Position numbers and translations under genes: made by a program
Shown here: positions 1 through 9,544 of the stretch, one piece after another
Layout of the letters: each line of letters begins with the position of its first letter
How positions within the stretch are numbered: the stretch's first letter is position 1
Assembly (NCBI GenBank): GCA_011389895.1
Contig: JAABTN010000003.1
Span: 1-64,000, forward strand
From: Maritimibacter sp.
GTDB lineage: Bacteria > Pseudomonadota > Alphaproteobacteria > Rhodobacterales > Rhodobacteraceae
DNA: 64,000 nt
Reading direction: 5' to 3'
The notes under the pieces: model-generated
Database searches by the model: none
What the model saw: the letters and a program-made list of their open reading frames with translations, nothing else
What the model was told of the DNA's origin: nothing

Positions 1-69
1 TAAAGCTCCTCGCGACCCGGAATCGCCGAACCCAAGGCTGATAATCACCGGCGCGACGCCTGTCGGCAC
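1..69 (-). CDS. possible 5' fragment of an unrecognised gene leaving the window
   Basis: On the minus strand a reading frame is open from GTG codons at 69 and 48 to the window edge, giving a short hydrophobic start (APVIISLGFGDSG). It could be the N-terminus of a gene transcribed leftward, divergent from the DUF1810 gene. No good ribosome binding site is visible and only about 20 codons are available, so it may equally be intergenic sequence. I do not assign a function. Confidence 0.2.
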   Translation of the reverse strand, partial: MPTGVAPVIISLGFGDSGSRGAL

Positions 70-138
70 CGGCCCCGAACCGATTGGTTGCGGTCAGCCC
101 ACGCTTGCCTACACTCGCGCTTGAGATCAGGAGGTTCC

Positions 139-558
139 ATGGATCCCGACGAAGCGGAAATGTTCATCGAGGCGCAGGATGGCGTCTGGTCCGAGGTGAT
201 TGCCGAATTGAAGGCGGGGCGTAAGGCGACCCATTGGATGTGGTTCATCTTCCCGCAACTTGCGAGCCTTGGACAATCCAACATCTCGCAGCTTTTCGGG
301 CTGCACGATCTGGGTGAAGCCAAGGATTACCTTGAAGAGCCGACGCTTGGTCCGCGTCTGGTCGAGGTGTCGTCGCTTATCCTCACACACGAAGACAAGC
401 GCGCCGAAGACATCCTGGGCGATGTCGATGCACAGAAACTTCGATCCTCAATGACACTTTTCGCCGAGGTGCCCGGGGCGCATGACGTGTTTTCCGCCGT
501 GTTAGAGACGTTTTTTGACGGAAAACGCTGCCCCCACACCTTGGCCGAAGTCACCTAA
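139..558 (+). CDS. DUF1810 family protein
   Basis: The protein has 139 residues, the usual DUF1810 length. It carries the family features: an N-terminal acidic helix followed by a segment with HWMWFIFPQ, then a region with LGPRLVEV and a C-terminal DVFSAVLETFFDG. The biochemical function of the family is unknown. I chose ATG 139 because an AGGAGG box lies at 129-134, 4 nt upstream; the track ORF starting at 88 has no such signal. The gene stands alone on the plus strand and its 3' end overlaps a short candidate ORF on the opposite strand. Confidence 0.85.
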   Translation: MDPDEAEMFIEAQDGVWSEVIAELKAGRKATHWMWFIFPQLASLGQSNISQLFGLHDLGEAKDYLEEPTLGPRLVEVSSLILTHEDKRAEDILGDVDAQKLRSSMTLFAEVPGAHDVFSAVLETFFDGKRCPHTLAEVT

Positions 559-678
559 GGCCGCCGGCCACAAAAGACCCGCCTCCGCGTCCCCGACGGT
601 GCGGCCATTCAGCCAGAATTTGAGATGCGCGTCGCGGGGGGTATCTGTGGCATCATGGATGGTCTGTTCATCATTCAT
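502..678 (-). CDS. short hypothetical protein (58 aa)
   Basis: This ORF is below the length cut of the supplied track. It starts at ATG 678, 6 nt after a clear AAAGGAG ribosome binding site and 24 nt downstream of the ribokinase stop codon, so it would be the third cistron of maeB-ribokinase. The product begins MNDEQTIHDA and contains FWLNGRTVGDAEAGLLWP; I recognise no domain. Its last 57 nt overlap the 3' end of the DUF1810 gene on the other strand. The SD and operon position argue that it is translated, while its length and the overlap argue for caution. Confidence 0.35.
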   Translation of the reverse strand: MNDEQTIHDATDTPRDAHLKFWLNGRTVGDAEAGLLWPAALGDFGQGVGAAFSVKKRL

Positions 679-702
679 CGCGGCGCTCCTTTGCGCGTCA
701 CG

Positions 703-1569
703 CTACGGTTGGGCGAGCAGATCGTTCACCTCTTGCCGGGTCGGAATGGCATCGGCGGTACCCGGACGCGTGACCTGGATCGCCGACGCGGCAGACCCGA
801 GGCGAAGCGCCTCTGCAATCGAAAGACCTTGGTCGAGCCCCGCCGCCACAGCCCCGATGAAACAATCCCCGGCCCCGGTGGTGTCGACCGGATCGGCGGC
901 AAAGGCCGCTTGAAAGACCTCTGTCTTGCCCCGCCACGTCGCGCCATCGGCCCCCTTGGTGATCAAAAGCGCGGGCACCTCAAGCGCCGCGATCTCGATG
1001 CCAAGGAATTCTGCCATCTGCTCCGCTTCGACCTGATTGACCACGAGCACATCGACAAGCGGTAAAAGATCATGCGCCTTCTCCGGTTTGAACGGGGCTG
1101 CCGAATAGATCACGAAACAGCCCGCGGCACGCGCCATGCGGGCGGCTTCCGCAGTATGGTTCGCCTCGTTCTGAAGCAGAAAGATATCCCCAGCCCGGGC
1201 CTCGGACATGGCCGCTTCAAGCAGGGATAGAGACTGTTCATGGTTCGCCCCCGGCATCACCACGATAAGGTTTTCGCCCCTCTCGTCGACATAGATATTG
1301 GCATGCCCCGTCATCCGCCCATCGGTGCCGGTGAACCGCACATCCACCCCGAATTGATCAAGCTCCCGACGCCCAGCGCCCTCTGGCCCGACCATCCCGA
1401 TATGCACGACATCCGACCCCATGCGCCGCGCCGCGACCGATTGGTTCGCGCCCTTGCCCCCCAGACCCTGCGCATGCCCAGTCGCGGCGAGCGTTTCGCC
1501 GGGTCGGGGCAGATGCGGCACATTGTAAAAATGATCCACGTTGATCGAACCGAAGTTGAACACCGTCAT
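703..1569 (-). CDS. rbsK: ribokinase / PfkB-family carbohydrate kinase
   Basis: A PfkB-family sugar kinase of 288 residues that transfers the ATP gamma-phosphate to a sugar, probably ribose. Visible family marks are the N-terminal FGSINVDHF strand, the GGKGANQSVAARRMG substrate and nucleotide segment near residue 40, and the C-terminal DTTGAGDCFIGA signature with the catalytic Asp near residue 230. The start is ATG 1567-1569, which overlaps the maeB stop as TGATG and implies translational coupling; the track adds one upstream GTG codon. Substrate specificity cannot be read from the sequence, and adenosine or another pentose is possible. Confidence 0.8.
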   Translation of the reverse strand: MTVFNFGSINVDHFYNVPHLPRPGETLAATGHAQGLGGKGANQSVAARRMGSDVVHIGMVGPEGAGRRELDQFGVDVRFTGTDGRMTGHANIYVDERGENLIVVMPGANHEQSLSLLEAAMSEARAGDIFLLQNEANHTAEAARMARAAGCFVIYSAAPFKPEKAHDLLPLVDVLVVNQVEAEQMAEFLGIEIAALEVPALLITKGADGATWRGKTEVFQAAFAADPVDTTGAGDCFIGAVAAGLDQGLSIAEALRLGSAASAIQVTRPGTADAIPTRQEVNDLLAQP

Positions 1570-3827
1570 CACTTCACCTTGCAGGCTGCCAATACTGCCA
1601 TGTTCAGGATGTCGTTCGCGGTCGACGTGGTCGAAGCGATCTGAATCGGCTTGGAAACGCCGGTCAGGATCGGGCCGATCACCGTCGCCCCCGCCAATTC
1701 CTGCATCATCTTCACGCTGATCGAGGCCGAATGGCGCGCCGGCACGACAAGGATGTTTGCCGGCCCGGACAGGCGGCAGAACGGATATTGCGCCAGAACA
1801 TCGGGGTTCAGCGCGACATCCACCGCCATTTCTCCATCAAACTCGAAATCCACACCGCGCCGCTCAAGGATCGCGGGGGTTTCATGCATCTTTTCCGCCC
1901 GCTCGGATTTGGGATATCCGAAGGTCGAGAACGAGACAAAGGCGACACGCGGCTCCAACCCGAGATCCCGCGCCACCGCCGCAGCACCCTCGGCGATATT
2001 GGCAAGATCTTCGGTCTCGGGCCATTCATGCACCAGCGTATCCGCAATCAAAACGATCCGGCCCTTGTGCAACAGCGCGGTAACACCCACCGCCCCGTCC
2101 TTTGGCTTCGCGTCGAATACGTGATTGATCAACTCCATCACATGCGCCGATTTCCGGGTCGCCCCGGTGACAAGCGCATCGCCATGCCCATGGGCCAACA
2201 TCAGCGCGGCAAAGACGTGCCGGTCCCGCGCGGCGAGACGGTGAATATCGTGGCGGTCGAACCCGTCGCGCTGCAACCGTTCATAGAGATAGGTCTTATA
2301 GGCCGCGAGATGTTGGGTATTGGCCGCATTCACGATCTCAAGCTCGGACACCGCGTCCCCCAACCCGGCGGTCTCAAGCTTTTCCTTCACATCGGAACTG
2401 CGCCCGACCACCAAGGCCTTGCCGAACCCGTTGCGTTGATAGGCAACGGCGGCACGCAGAACATGCGGGTCATCGCCCTCGGCAAAGATCATCGTCGCCT
2501 GCGCCGCGCGGGCCCGCGTGTTGAGCGACCGAAGGATCGAGGCGGTCGGGTCCATCCGCGCCTTCAGCGTGTTTTCATACCCCGCCATGTCGATGATCGG
2601 GCGTCGCGCCGCACCGCTATCGGCCCCGGCCTTTGCCACCGCGGGCGGGATCACGTGGATGAGCCGCGGATCGAACGGTGTCGGAATGATGTAATCGCGC
2701 CCGAAAGTAAGCTTCTTGCCATAGGCCATGGCGACTTCATCGGGAACATCTTCACGCGCAAGCGCGGCAAGCGCTTCGGCACAGGCGATCTTCATTTCGT
2801 CATTGATAGCCCGCGCGTGGATGTCGAGAGCACCGCGAAAGAGATAGGGAAACCCGAGCACATTGTTCACCTGGTTCGGGTAATCCGACCGCCCGGTTGC
2901 CACGATCACGTCTTCACGCACCTCGTGCACCTCTTCCGGCGTGATCTCGGGGTCCGGGTTGGCCATGGCAAAGATCACGGCATCTTTGCCCATGTTCTTG
3001 ACCATGTCCTGCGTCACCGCCCCCCGGACCGAGACACCAAGGAACACATCCGCCCCCTTCATCGCCTCGTCCAGCGTGCGCAGGTCCGTATGCGCGGCAT
3101 GGGCGGATTTCCATTGGTTCATGCCCTCGGTGCGACCCTGGTAGATCACGCCCTTGGTGTCGCACACGATACAATTGTCGTGCCGCGCCCCCATCGCCTT
3201 CAGCAATTCGATACAGGCGATCCCGGCCGCCCCGGCGCCGTTCAGAACGATCCGGCAGTCCTCGATCTTCTTGCCCGAGATATGCAGCGCGTTGATCAGC
3301 CCGGCGGCACAGATCACGGCGGTGCCATGTTGGTCATCATGGAACACCGGGATGTCCATCTCTTCCTTGAGCCGCTGCTCGATGATGAAACATTCCGGCG
3401 CCTTGATATCCTCAAGGTTGATACCACCAAATGTCGGACCCATCAGCCGGACGGCGTTGATGATCTCCTCGGGATCTTCTGTGTCGAGCTCGATGTCGAT
3501 CGAATTCACGTCGGCGAAGCGTTTGAACAGAACCGCCTTGCCCTCCATCACCGGTTTCGACGCAAGCGCGCCGAGATTGCCCAGCCCCAGCACCGCCGAT
3601 CCGTTCGACACCACCGCGACCAGATTGCCCTTGTTGGTGTAATCATAGACCGTCTCGGGGTTGGCATGAATCGCCTCGCACGGCACGGCCACGCCCGGGG
3701 AATAGGCAAGCGACAGATCCCGTTGCGTGGTCATGGGAACCGACGGTGTCACGTCGAACTTCCCCGGACGCGGGTCTATGTGGAAGGCAAGCGCCTCTTC
3801 GCGGGTGATCCTGGATTTACCTGCCAT
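1569..3827 (-). CDS. maeB: NADP-dependent malic enzyme with phosphotransacetylase-like domain
   Basis: The 752-residue product has the MaeB-type architecture: a malic enzyme domain (about 1-420) with the metal-site stretch FHDDQHGTAV near 160 and the dinucleotide-binding loop LNGAGAAGIACIELL near 195, followed by a phosphotransacetylase-like C-terminal domain (about 430-752). It decarboxylates malate to pyruvate with NADP reduction. The fused PTA domain in this family usually acts in acetyl-CoA regulation rather than catalysis. It is first in a minus-strand operon with the ribokinase, and a possible sigma-70 promoter lies about 100 nt upstream. Confidence 0.93.
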   Translation of the reverse strand: MAGKSRITREEALAFHIDPRPGKFDVTPSVPMTTQRDLSLAYSPGVAVPCEAIHANPETVYDYTNKGNLVAVVSNGSAVLGLGNLGALASKPVMEGKAVLFKRFADVNSIDIELDTEDPEEIINAVRLMGPTFGGINLEDIKAPECFIIEQRLKEEMDIPVFHDDQHGTAVICAAGLINALHISGKKIEDCRIVLNGAGAAGIACIELLKAMGARHDNCIVCDTKGVIYQGRTEGMNQWKSAHAAHTDLRTLDEAMKGADVFLGVSVRGAVTQDMVKNMGKDAVIFAMANPDPEITPEEVHEVREDVIVATGRSDYPNQVNNVLGFPYLFRGALDIHARAINDEMKIACAEALAALAREDVPDEVAMAYGKKLTFGRDYIIPTPFDPRLIHVIPPAVAKAGADSGAARRPIIDMAGYENTLKARMDPTASILRSLNTRARAAQATMIFAEGDDPHVLRAAVAYQRNGFGKALVVGRSSDVKEKLETAGLGDAVSELEIVNAANTQHLAAYKTYLYERLQRDGFDRHDIHRLAARDRHVFAALMLAHGHGDALVTGATRKSAHVMELINHVFDAKPKDGAVGVTALLHKGRIVLIADTLVHEWPETEDLANIAEGAAAVARDLGLEPRVAFVSFSTFGYPKSERAEKMHETPAILERRGVDFEFDGEMAVDVALNPDVLAQYPFCRLSGPANILVVPARHSASISVKMMQELAGATVIGPILTGVSKPIQIASTTSTANDILNMAVLAACKVK

Positions 3828-3924
3828 GTCTCTCTCTGTTCTGCGTTCGAAACTCTGTAGCCTTTGCTGTCACCCGTCTCAACCGGATAAACGAAACACT
3901 CCGGGGGTTTTTCTCGCATTTCGC

Positions 3925-3952
3925 GACATATTCCGAAAAAAATCGTCAGCAA
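3925..3952 (-). promoter_or_regulatory. possible sigma-70 promoter for maeB
   Basis: Read on the minus strand, TTGCTG and TATGTC are separated by 16 nt within the A/T-rich maeB-galE divergent gap (232 bp). The position, about 100 nt before the maeB ATG, fits. The match is only moderate and no experimental signal is available. Confidence 0.3.
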
Positions 3953-4059
3953 AACGCAATTTTCCTGCGCGGCTGAGGTAATTGGCGTCCTGCCGAAATC
4001 CGGGTGAAATCCCGCCCCCATGTCTCTAAATTCGACACGAATCATGGGGGCTTTCGAGC

Positions 4060-5067
4060 ATGGGCAAAATTCTTCTGACCGGCGGCGCGGGGTATATCGG
4101 GTCCCACACCTATGTCGAACTGAAGGCGGCGGGGCATGAGGTTGTCATCATCGACAATTTCTCGAACGCGCGCAAAGACGTCATTGATCGTCTTGCCCAG
4201 ATCACCGACAGCCCTGTTCTGGTTCACGAAGGCGACGTGCTCGACAAGGCATTCCTCGCCACCGTGTTCGCCTCGCATGACTTCGACGCGGTGATCCATT
4301 TCGCGGCGAAAAAGGCAGTCGGAGAAAGTGTGGAAAAACCGCTGGAGTATTTCGAAACGAATTGCACCGGGTTCTCGACCCTTCTGATGGCGATGAAAGA
4401 GGCCGGGGTGTTCCGCGTCGTGTTCTCGTCCACCGCCACGGTCTATGGCGAACCCCTGTCGTTGCCCTATACCGAAGATCACCGGATTGCCCCGGTTTCA
4501 CCCTATGCACAATCCAAGGTGACTTGCGAAACGCTTCTCAAGCATCTGAAAGAGGCCGACGATCGCTGGACCTATGGCGTTCTGCGGTATTTCAACCCGG
4601 CGGGCGCGCATGATTCGGCGCTGATCGGCGAAGACCCGAACGACATTCCCAACAACCTGATGCCCTATATCGCCAAGGTCGCGACCGGCGAATTGCCGCA
4701 ACTCACCGTGTTTGGCGATGATTACAACACGCCCGATGGCACCGGCGTGCGCGACTACATCCACGTGGTAGATCTGGCCCAAGGGCACGTGCAATCGGTG
4801 GACAAGCTTATCTATGACAACAGCACGCATATCCTGAACCTCGGGACCGGCACGGGATACTCGGTGTTCGACATGTTGCGCGCTTATGAAAAGGCCTGCC
4901 AGAAACCGCTGGCCTACACGGTCGGTCCGCGTCGCGCAGGCGATATCGACTGTTTCTATGCCGACCCGGCCTCGGCACGCGAAATTCTTGGCTTTGAAGC
5001 GCGCCGGGGGCTGGATGACATGTGCCGGACCTCTTGGAATTGGGTGTCGCGCCTGCGAAATGTCTGA
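4060..5067 (+). CDS. galE: UDP-glucose 4-epimerase
   Basis: GalE interconverts UDP-glucose and UDP-galactose, feeding LPS and exopolysaccharide precursors. The 335-residue sequence has the short-chain dehydrogenase NAD loop GGAGYIGSH at residues 6-14, the catalytic SSTATVYG serine/threonine region near 124 and the YAQSK Tyr-Lys pair near 150. The ATG at 4060 gives the family start MGKILLTGGAG; an upstream ATG at 4044 is out of frame. It lies divergent to maeB and 78 nt upstream of the mutS start. GalU at the right edge of the window supplies its substrate. Confidence 0.93.
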   Translation: MGKILLTGGAGYIGSHTYVELKAAGHEVVIIDNFSNARKDVIDRLAQITDSPVLVHEGDVLDKAFLATVFASHDFDAVIHFAAKKAVGESVEKPLEYFETNCTGFSTLLMAMKEAGVFRVVFSSTATVYGEPLSLPYTEDHRIAPVSPYAQSKVTCETLLKHLKEADDRWTYGVLRYFNPAGAHDSALIGEDPNDIPNNLMPYIAKVATGELPQLTVFGDDYNTPDGTGVRDYIHVVDLAQGHVQSVDKLIYDNSTHILNLGTGTGYSVFDMLRAYEKACQKPLAYTVGPRRAGDIDCFYADPASAREILGFEARRGLDDMCRTSWNWVSRLRNV

Positions 5068-5145
5068 CCGGTCGATGCTTTGCAACGCCGGGGTTTCACC
5101 CCGCCATGGCACTGGTTAGAGTTTCCCAAACCGCCGGGGGCAAAC

Positions 5146-7800
5146 GTGAACACTCCAAACACCGTCACACCGATGATGGCGCAATACCTGGAGATCAAAT
5201 CCCGGTATCCCGACGCACTGTTGTTCTACCGGATGGGCGATTTTTACGAGCTGTTCTTCGATGATGCGGTGGCCGCCGCCGAGGCGCTCGATATCGCGCT
5301 GACCAAGCGGGGCAAACATCTGGGCGAAGACATCCCGATGTGCGGTGTTCCGGTGCATTCCGCCGAAGGATACCTACTGACCCTTATTCGAAAAGGGTTT
5401 CGTGTCGCGGTCTGCGAACAGATGGAAGACCCGTCCGAGGCAAAGAAGCGCGGCGCGAAATCGGTGGTCAACCGCGATGTCGTGCGGCTTGTCACCCCGG
5501 GCACCCTGACCGAAGACAGCCTGCTTGAAGCCAGGCGTCACAATTTTCTCGCCGCCTATTGCGAGGTTCGGGATGACGGCGCGCTGGCTTGGGTCGATAT
5601 CTCGACCGGCGCGTTCCGGGTGATGCCCTGTCCGCGTCACCGGCTGGGGCCAGAGCTTGCCCGCATCGCCCCGCGCGAGGTGGTGGTGAACGACGCGCAA
5701 GAAACGGATTTGGCCGAAATAGTCTCTGACAATGGCGCCGCCCTGACGGGGTTGGGCGGGGCTGCTTTCGACAGCACGTCGGCGAGCAAACGGTTGTGCG
5801 CCGTCTTCGGGGTCAACACTTTGGACGCCTTCGGAACCTTCGGTCGCGCGCCGCTTGGGGCGATGGGGGCGATTGTCGAATACCTCGACATCACGCAAAA
5901 GGGAAACCTCCCGCTGCTGCGCCCGCCAGAAATGGAAAGCGCGGGAGGGGCGATGCAGATCGATGCGGCCACGCGCCGCAACCTGGAAATTACCCACGCC
6001 CTTGCCGGGGGTCGCGATGGATCGCTGCTTGCCACCATTGATCGCACGGTGACCGCGGGCGGGGGGCGGTTGCTTGAGCGCCGGATTTCCAGCCCGTCTT
6101 GCGACCTGTCGACAATCACGGCGCGCCATGAAGCGGTGTCTTTCCTGCTGGAAAACTCCCGCGCGCGGGCGGATTTGCGCGACGCGCTGCGCAAAGTGCC
6201 CGACATTGACCGGGCGCTGTCCCGTCTTGCCCTCGATCGGGGCGGTCCCCGCGATCTTGCCGCGATCCGCGATGGGCTGGGTGCGGCATCCGAGATTCAT
6301 GACCAGTTCGGCGATCCCGAAACCCCCAAGCTTTTGTCCCAAGCGGTCGGCAACCTGTCAGGCCATGACAATCTGCGTGACCTTCTTGACCACGCGCTCA
6401 TTGCCGAGCCGCCGCTTTTGGTCCGCGATGGCGGCTTCATCGCACAGGGGCATGACGCCGATCTTGATGACGCCCGGACACTCCGGGACGAGGGGCGCGC
6501 AGTGATCGCCGGGATGCAGTCGGATTACGCCAGCCAAAGCGGCATTTCATCGCTGAAGATCAAGCACAACAACGTGCTGGGCTATTTCATCGAATGCACC
6601 GCAACGCATGCGGAAAAGATGCTCTCTCCCCCCTTGTCCGAAACCTTCATCCACCGGCAAACCACGGCAAATGCGCTCCGCTTCACGACCGTTGATCTGT
6701 CCGAGATGGAGACCAAGATCCTGAACGCCGGGAACCGGGTGCTTGAGATTGAAAAACGGCTCTATGACACCCTGAAACAGGCAATTCTCGATCATTCGGG
6801 CCCCTTGGGCGAAGCCGCACGCGCGCTGTCCGAGATGGATCTTGCCGCTGCGCTCGCGGATTTGGCCGTCACCGAGAACTGGGTTTGCCCGGTGATCGAA
6901 GACAGCCGCGCGTTCGAGATTTCGGGGGGGCGTCATCCGGTGGTGGAAAGCGCCCTGCGCGCCCAAGGCGGCGATCCCTTCATCGCGAACGATTGCGCAC
7001 TGTCCGACGGGTCCGAAGGTGCCGACATCTGGCTTCTGACGGGGCCGAACATGGCGGGTAAATCTACCTTTCTGAGACAGAACGCCCTGATCGCGCTCTT
7101 GGCCCAGGCCGGGAGCTTCGTGCCCGCGACCAAGGCACGGATCGGCATTGTAAGCCAACTTTTCTCGCGCGTCGGGGCATCAGACGACCTTGCGCGCGGG
7201 CGCTCGACCTTCATGGTCGAAATGGTCGAAACCGCCGCCATTCTGAACCAGGCCGATGACCGCGCGCTGGTCATTCTGGACGAGATTGGGCGGGGCACGG
7301 CGACCTATGACGGCCTGTCCATCGCTTGGGCCACGCTCGAATACCTGCACGATGCGAACCGGTGCCGGGCGCTTTTTGCCACGCATTACCATGAGCTTAC
7401 GCAATTGGCCGATACGCTCACCGGGGTCGACAACGCGACGATTTCGGTCAAGGAATGGAATGGCGAGGTGATTTTTTTGCACGAGGTGATCCGGGGCGCC
7501 GCCGACCGGTCCTACGGGGTTCAGGTCGCCAAGCTCGCCGGGCTGCCAGACAGCGTCATCGACCGCGCGCGGATCGTTCTCGACGCGCTTGAAAAAGGCG
7601 AACGCGAAGGCGGCTCTGCACAAAAGGCGTTGATCGACGATCTCCCCCTCTTCTCGGCCGTCGCCCCGCCGCCTTCCAGCCCCCGGCCAAGCGGGCCCTC
7701 ACTGCTCACAGAAAAGCTCGCCGGAATTCATCCCGACGAGCTGTCGCCTCGTGAGGCGCTTGACCTGATTTACCAGTTGAAGGATCTCAGCCGGGATTAG
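5146..7800 (+). CDS. mutS: DNA mismatch repair protein MutS
   Basis: MutS recognises base mismatches and starts methyl-independent or methyl-directed repair. The mismatch-contacting Phe-X-Glu occurs in MGDFYELFF near residue 32, and the ABC ATPase Walker A GPNMAGKST lies near residue 632, followed by the Walker B LVILDEIGRGTATYDG and the switch histidine in LFATHYHEL. I chose GTG 5146 (NTPNTVTPMMAQYLEIK), giving 884 residues; the track extends upstream to an unlikely start at 5080. The gene overlaps grpE tail to tail by 14 nt. Confidence 0.94.
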   Translation: MNTPNTVTPMMAQYLEIKSRYPDALLFYRMGDFYELFFDDAVAAAEALDIALTKRGKHLGEDIPMCGVPVHSAEGYLLTLIRKGFRVAVCEQMEDPSEAKKRGAKSVVNRDVVRLVTPGTLTEDSLLEARRHNFLAAYCEVRDDGALAWVDISTGAFRVMPCPRHRLGPELARIAPREVVVNDAQETDLAEIVSDNGAALTGLGGAAFDSTSASKRLCAVFGVNTLDAFGTFGRAPLGAMGAIVEYLDITQKGNLPLLRPPEMESAGGAMQIDAATRRNLEITHALAGGRDGSLLATIDRTVTAGGGRLLERRISSPSCDLSTITARHEAVSFLLENSRARADLRDALRKVPDIDRALSRLALDRGGPRDLAAIRDGLGAASEIHDQFGDPETPKLLSQAVGNLSGHDNLRDLLDHALIAEPPLLVRDGGFIAQGHDADLDDARTLRDEGRAVIAGMQSDYASQSGISSLKIKHNNVLGYFIECTATHAEKMLSPPLSETFIHRQTTANALRFTTVDLSEMETKILNAGNRVLEIEKRLYDTLKQAILDHSGPLGEAARALSEMDLAAALADLAVTENWVCPVIEDSRAFEISGGRHPVVESALRAQGGDPFIANDCALSDGSEGADIWLLTGPNMAGKSTFLRQNALIALLAQAGSFVPATKARIGIVSQLFSRVGASDDLARGRSTFMVEMVETAAILNQADDRALVILDEIGRGTATYDGLSIAWATLEYLHDANRCRALFATHYHELTQLADTLTGVDNATISVKEWNGEVIFLHEVIRGAADRSYGVQVAKLAGLPDSVIDRARIVLDALEKGEREGGSAQKALIDDLPLFSAVAPPPSSPRPSGPSLLTEKLAGIHPDELSPREALDLIYQLKDLSRD

Positions 7801-8395
7801 ACGAGACGCCAACCTGCGCCGGGCGCAACAGCCGGTCGTGAAGCATGAAGCCTTCCGCCATCACCTGAATGATATGGCCCTTCTTGGTGTCAGGCACCGG
7901 TGCTTCGAACATCGCTTCGTGGTGCTCGGGATCAAACCGCTCACCAATCTCGGGTGCCAGAATGGTGATCCCATGCTTTGAGAAAATATCAAGCAGCGCG
8001 CGCATGGTCAGCTCGATCCCTTCGGTCAGGCCCGAGGCCCGTTCGCGCAGATCATCGTCAATCGCGTCAAGCGCGCGTTTCATGCTGTCATAGACCGGCA
8101 GCATATCACGGGCGAGCTTCGATCCACCGTAATTCTCGGCCTCGCGCCGGTCGCGATCCGCCCGCTTGCGCATGTTCTCGGCATCGGCCAGCGCGCGCAT
8201 GAACTTGTCGCGCAATTCGTCACGCTCGGCTGTCAGCGCGTCAATCGTATCCTGATCCAGCGCGTCATGGTCGACCCCTTCCTCGGCCATGTCATCAAGG
8301 GATTGGAGCGGCTCGTCCGCCTCCGCCTGTTCCCCCATGATTTCTTCGATCGCTGCTTCGATATCCTCGATCGGCTCTTTCTTCGGGTCCGCCAT
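7787..8395 (-). CDS. grpE: nucleotide exchange factor GrpE
   Basis: GrpE releases ADP from DnaK. The product of about 202 residues has an acidic N-terminus (KKEPIEDIEAAIEEIM), a long coiled-coil helix (LTAERDELRDKFMRALADAENMRKR) and the C-terminal beta domain with GITILAPEIGERFDPEHHEAM. Two ATGs are adjacent (8398 and 8395); the second has better spacing from the GAGGA box. It follows hrcA by about 10 nt, so the two form one heat-shock operon. The last 14 nt overlap mutS in convergent orientation. Confidence 0.93.
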   Translation of the reverse strand: MADPKKEPIEDIEAAIEEIMGEQAEADEPLQSLDDMAEEGVDHDALDQDTIDALTAERDELRDKFMRALADAENMRKRADRDRREAENYGGSKLARDMLPVYDSMKRALDAIDDDLRERASGLTEGIELTMRALLDIFSKHGITILAPEIGERFDPEHHEAMFEAPVPDTKKGHIIQVMAEGFMLHDRLLRPAQVGVSSNPG

Positions 8396-8406
8396 CATTA
8401 TCCTCT

Positions 8407-9471
8407 TCAGCCCCGGTCCGAGATGATTTTCCCGACCAGTTGCGCCGTGTAATCCACAATCGGCACGATGCGCCCGTAGTTGAGCCGCGTGGGCCCAATC
8501 ACCCCGACCGCACCGACGATCTTTCGGTCAGCGTTCATATATGGAGAAACCACCAGAGAGGAACCCGAAAGTGAGAAAAGTTTGTTCTCTGACCCGATAA
8601 AAATGCGCACACCCTCGCCATCCTCGGTCAACTCGAGAAATTCGGCAATATCCTGCTTACGCTCAAGGTCGTCGAACAACCGCTTGATCCGCTCAAGCTC
8701 GGCTTCATCCGCCGGATCGGTGATGAGATTCGAGCGTCCCCGCACGATCAACCTGTCCGGCCCGGCCCCATCGGTGTTCCACAGCGCGAGACCGCCTTCG
8801 ACCATTTCGCGCGCAAGGCTGTCGATCTCCTGCCGCCGCACTTCGATTTCGCGCCGCATGACATCTCGTAGCTCCGACAGCGTCTTGCCTTCTGCCAAGG
8901 CATTCAGAAAATTCGCCGCTTCCCGCATCGAGCTTGGGGTTTGCCCCGGCGGCGGCGCAAACACCCGGTTCTCGACCTGCCCATCGGCAAACACCAGCAC
9001 GACAAGCGCGCGGTCGGTGGCAAGGCTGATGAATTCGATATGCTTGATCGGCGCTTCATGCTTTGGCGTGAGAACAAGGCTCGCACCAGAGGTGATCCCC
9101 GACAGCGCCTTTCCGACCGAGTTTAAAAGCCCGGGCACATCGGCTGCGTTCGAGCCAAGCGTTTCCTCGATCTTGCCCCGGTCATCCTTTGTGAGATCAC
9201 CGACCTCAAGAAACCCGTCCACGAACATACGCAACCCCAGCTCGGTGGGAATCCGCCCCGCCGACACATGCGGGCTATCGAGAAGCCCCATGTATTCAAG
9301 GTCTTGCATGACGTTGCGGATCGTGGCCGCCGAGACCTTTGCATCCATGCCGCGCGTCAGCGTGCGTGACCCCACGGGATCGCCGGTTTCCAGATAGGCC
9401 TCGACCAGCTTGCGAAACACTTCGCGTGACCGGTCATTCAACGTGTCGATTGGTTGCGACCCTTCGGTCAT
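8407..9471 (-). CDS. hrcA: heat-inducible transcription repressor HrcA
   Basis: HrcA represses chaperone operons by binding CIRCE inverted repeats. The 354-residue protein has the winged-helix N-terminus ([30 protein letters not shown], quoted in part) and the C-terminal segment ending in a [20 protein letters not shown] motif typical of the family. The start at 9471 follows a GGAGGCAGC ribosome binding site; the track's 111-residue N-terminal extension is antisense to rph and should be ignored. It is divergent from rph with a 73-bp gap in which I see no CIRCE element. Confidence 0.93.
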   Translation of the reverse strand: MTEGSQPIDTLNDRSREVFRKLVEAYLETGDPVGSRTLTRGMDAKVSAATIRNVMQDLEYMGLLDSPHVSAGRIPTELGLRMFVDGFLEVGDLTKDDRGKIEETLGSNAADVPGLLNSVGKALSGITSGASLVLTPKHEAPIKHIEFISLATDRALVVLVFADGQVENRVFAPPPGQTPSSMREAANFLNALAEGKTLSELRDVMRREIEVRRQEIDSLAREMVEGGLALWNTDGAGPDRLIVRGRSNLITDPADEAELERIKRLFDDLERKQDIAEFLELTEDGEGVRIFIGSENKLFSLSGSSLVVSPYMNADRKIVGAVGVIGPTRLNYGRIVPIVDYTAQLVGKIISDRG

Positions 9472-9544
9472 GCTGCCTCCGAACCCTTGCCTTTTCACCC
9501 GACCCGTGACACCCACAGCGCGAAAAGCAAGGAAGGACACCAGA

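Noticed and set aside
559-575. GGCC-gcc-GGCC hairpin after the DUF1810 gene
   Set aside because: Only a 4-bp stem and no T-run, too weak to call a terminator.
1731-3860. 709-codon plus-strand ORF opposite maeB
   Set aside because: It is antisense to maeB, rich in His/Arg/Gly without domain motifs, and arises from GC-biased third positions.
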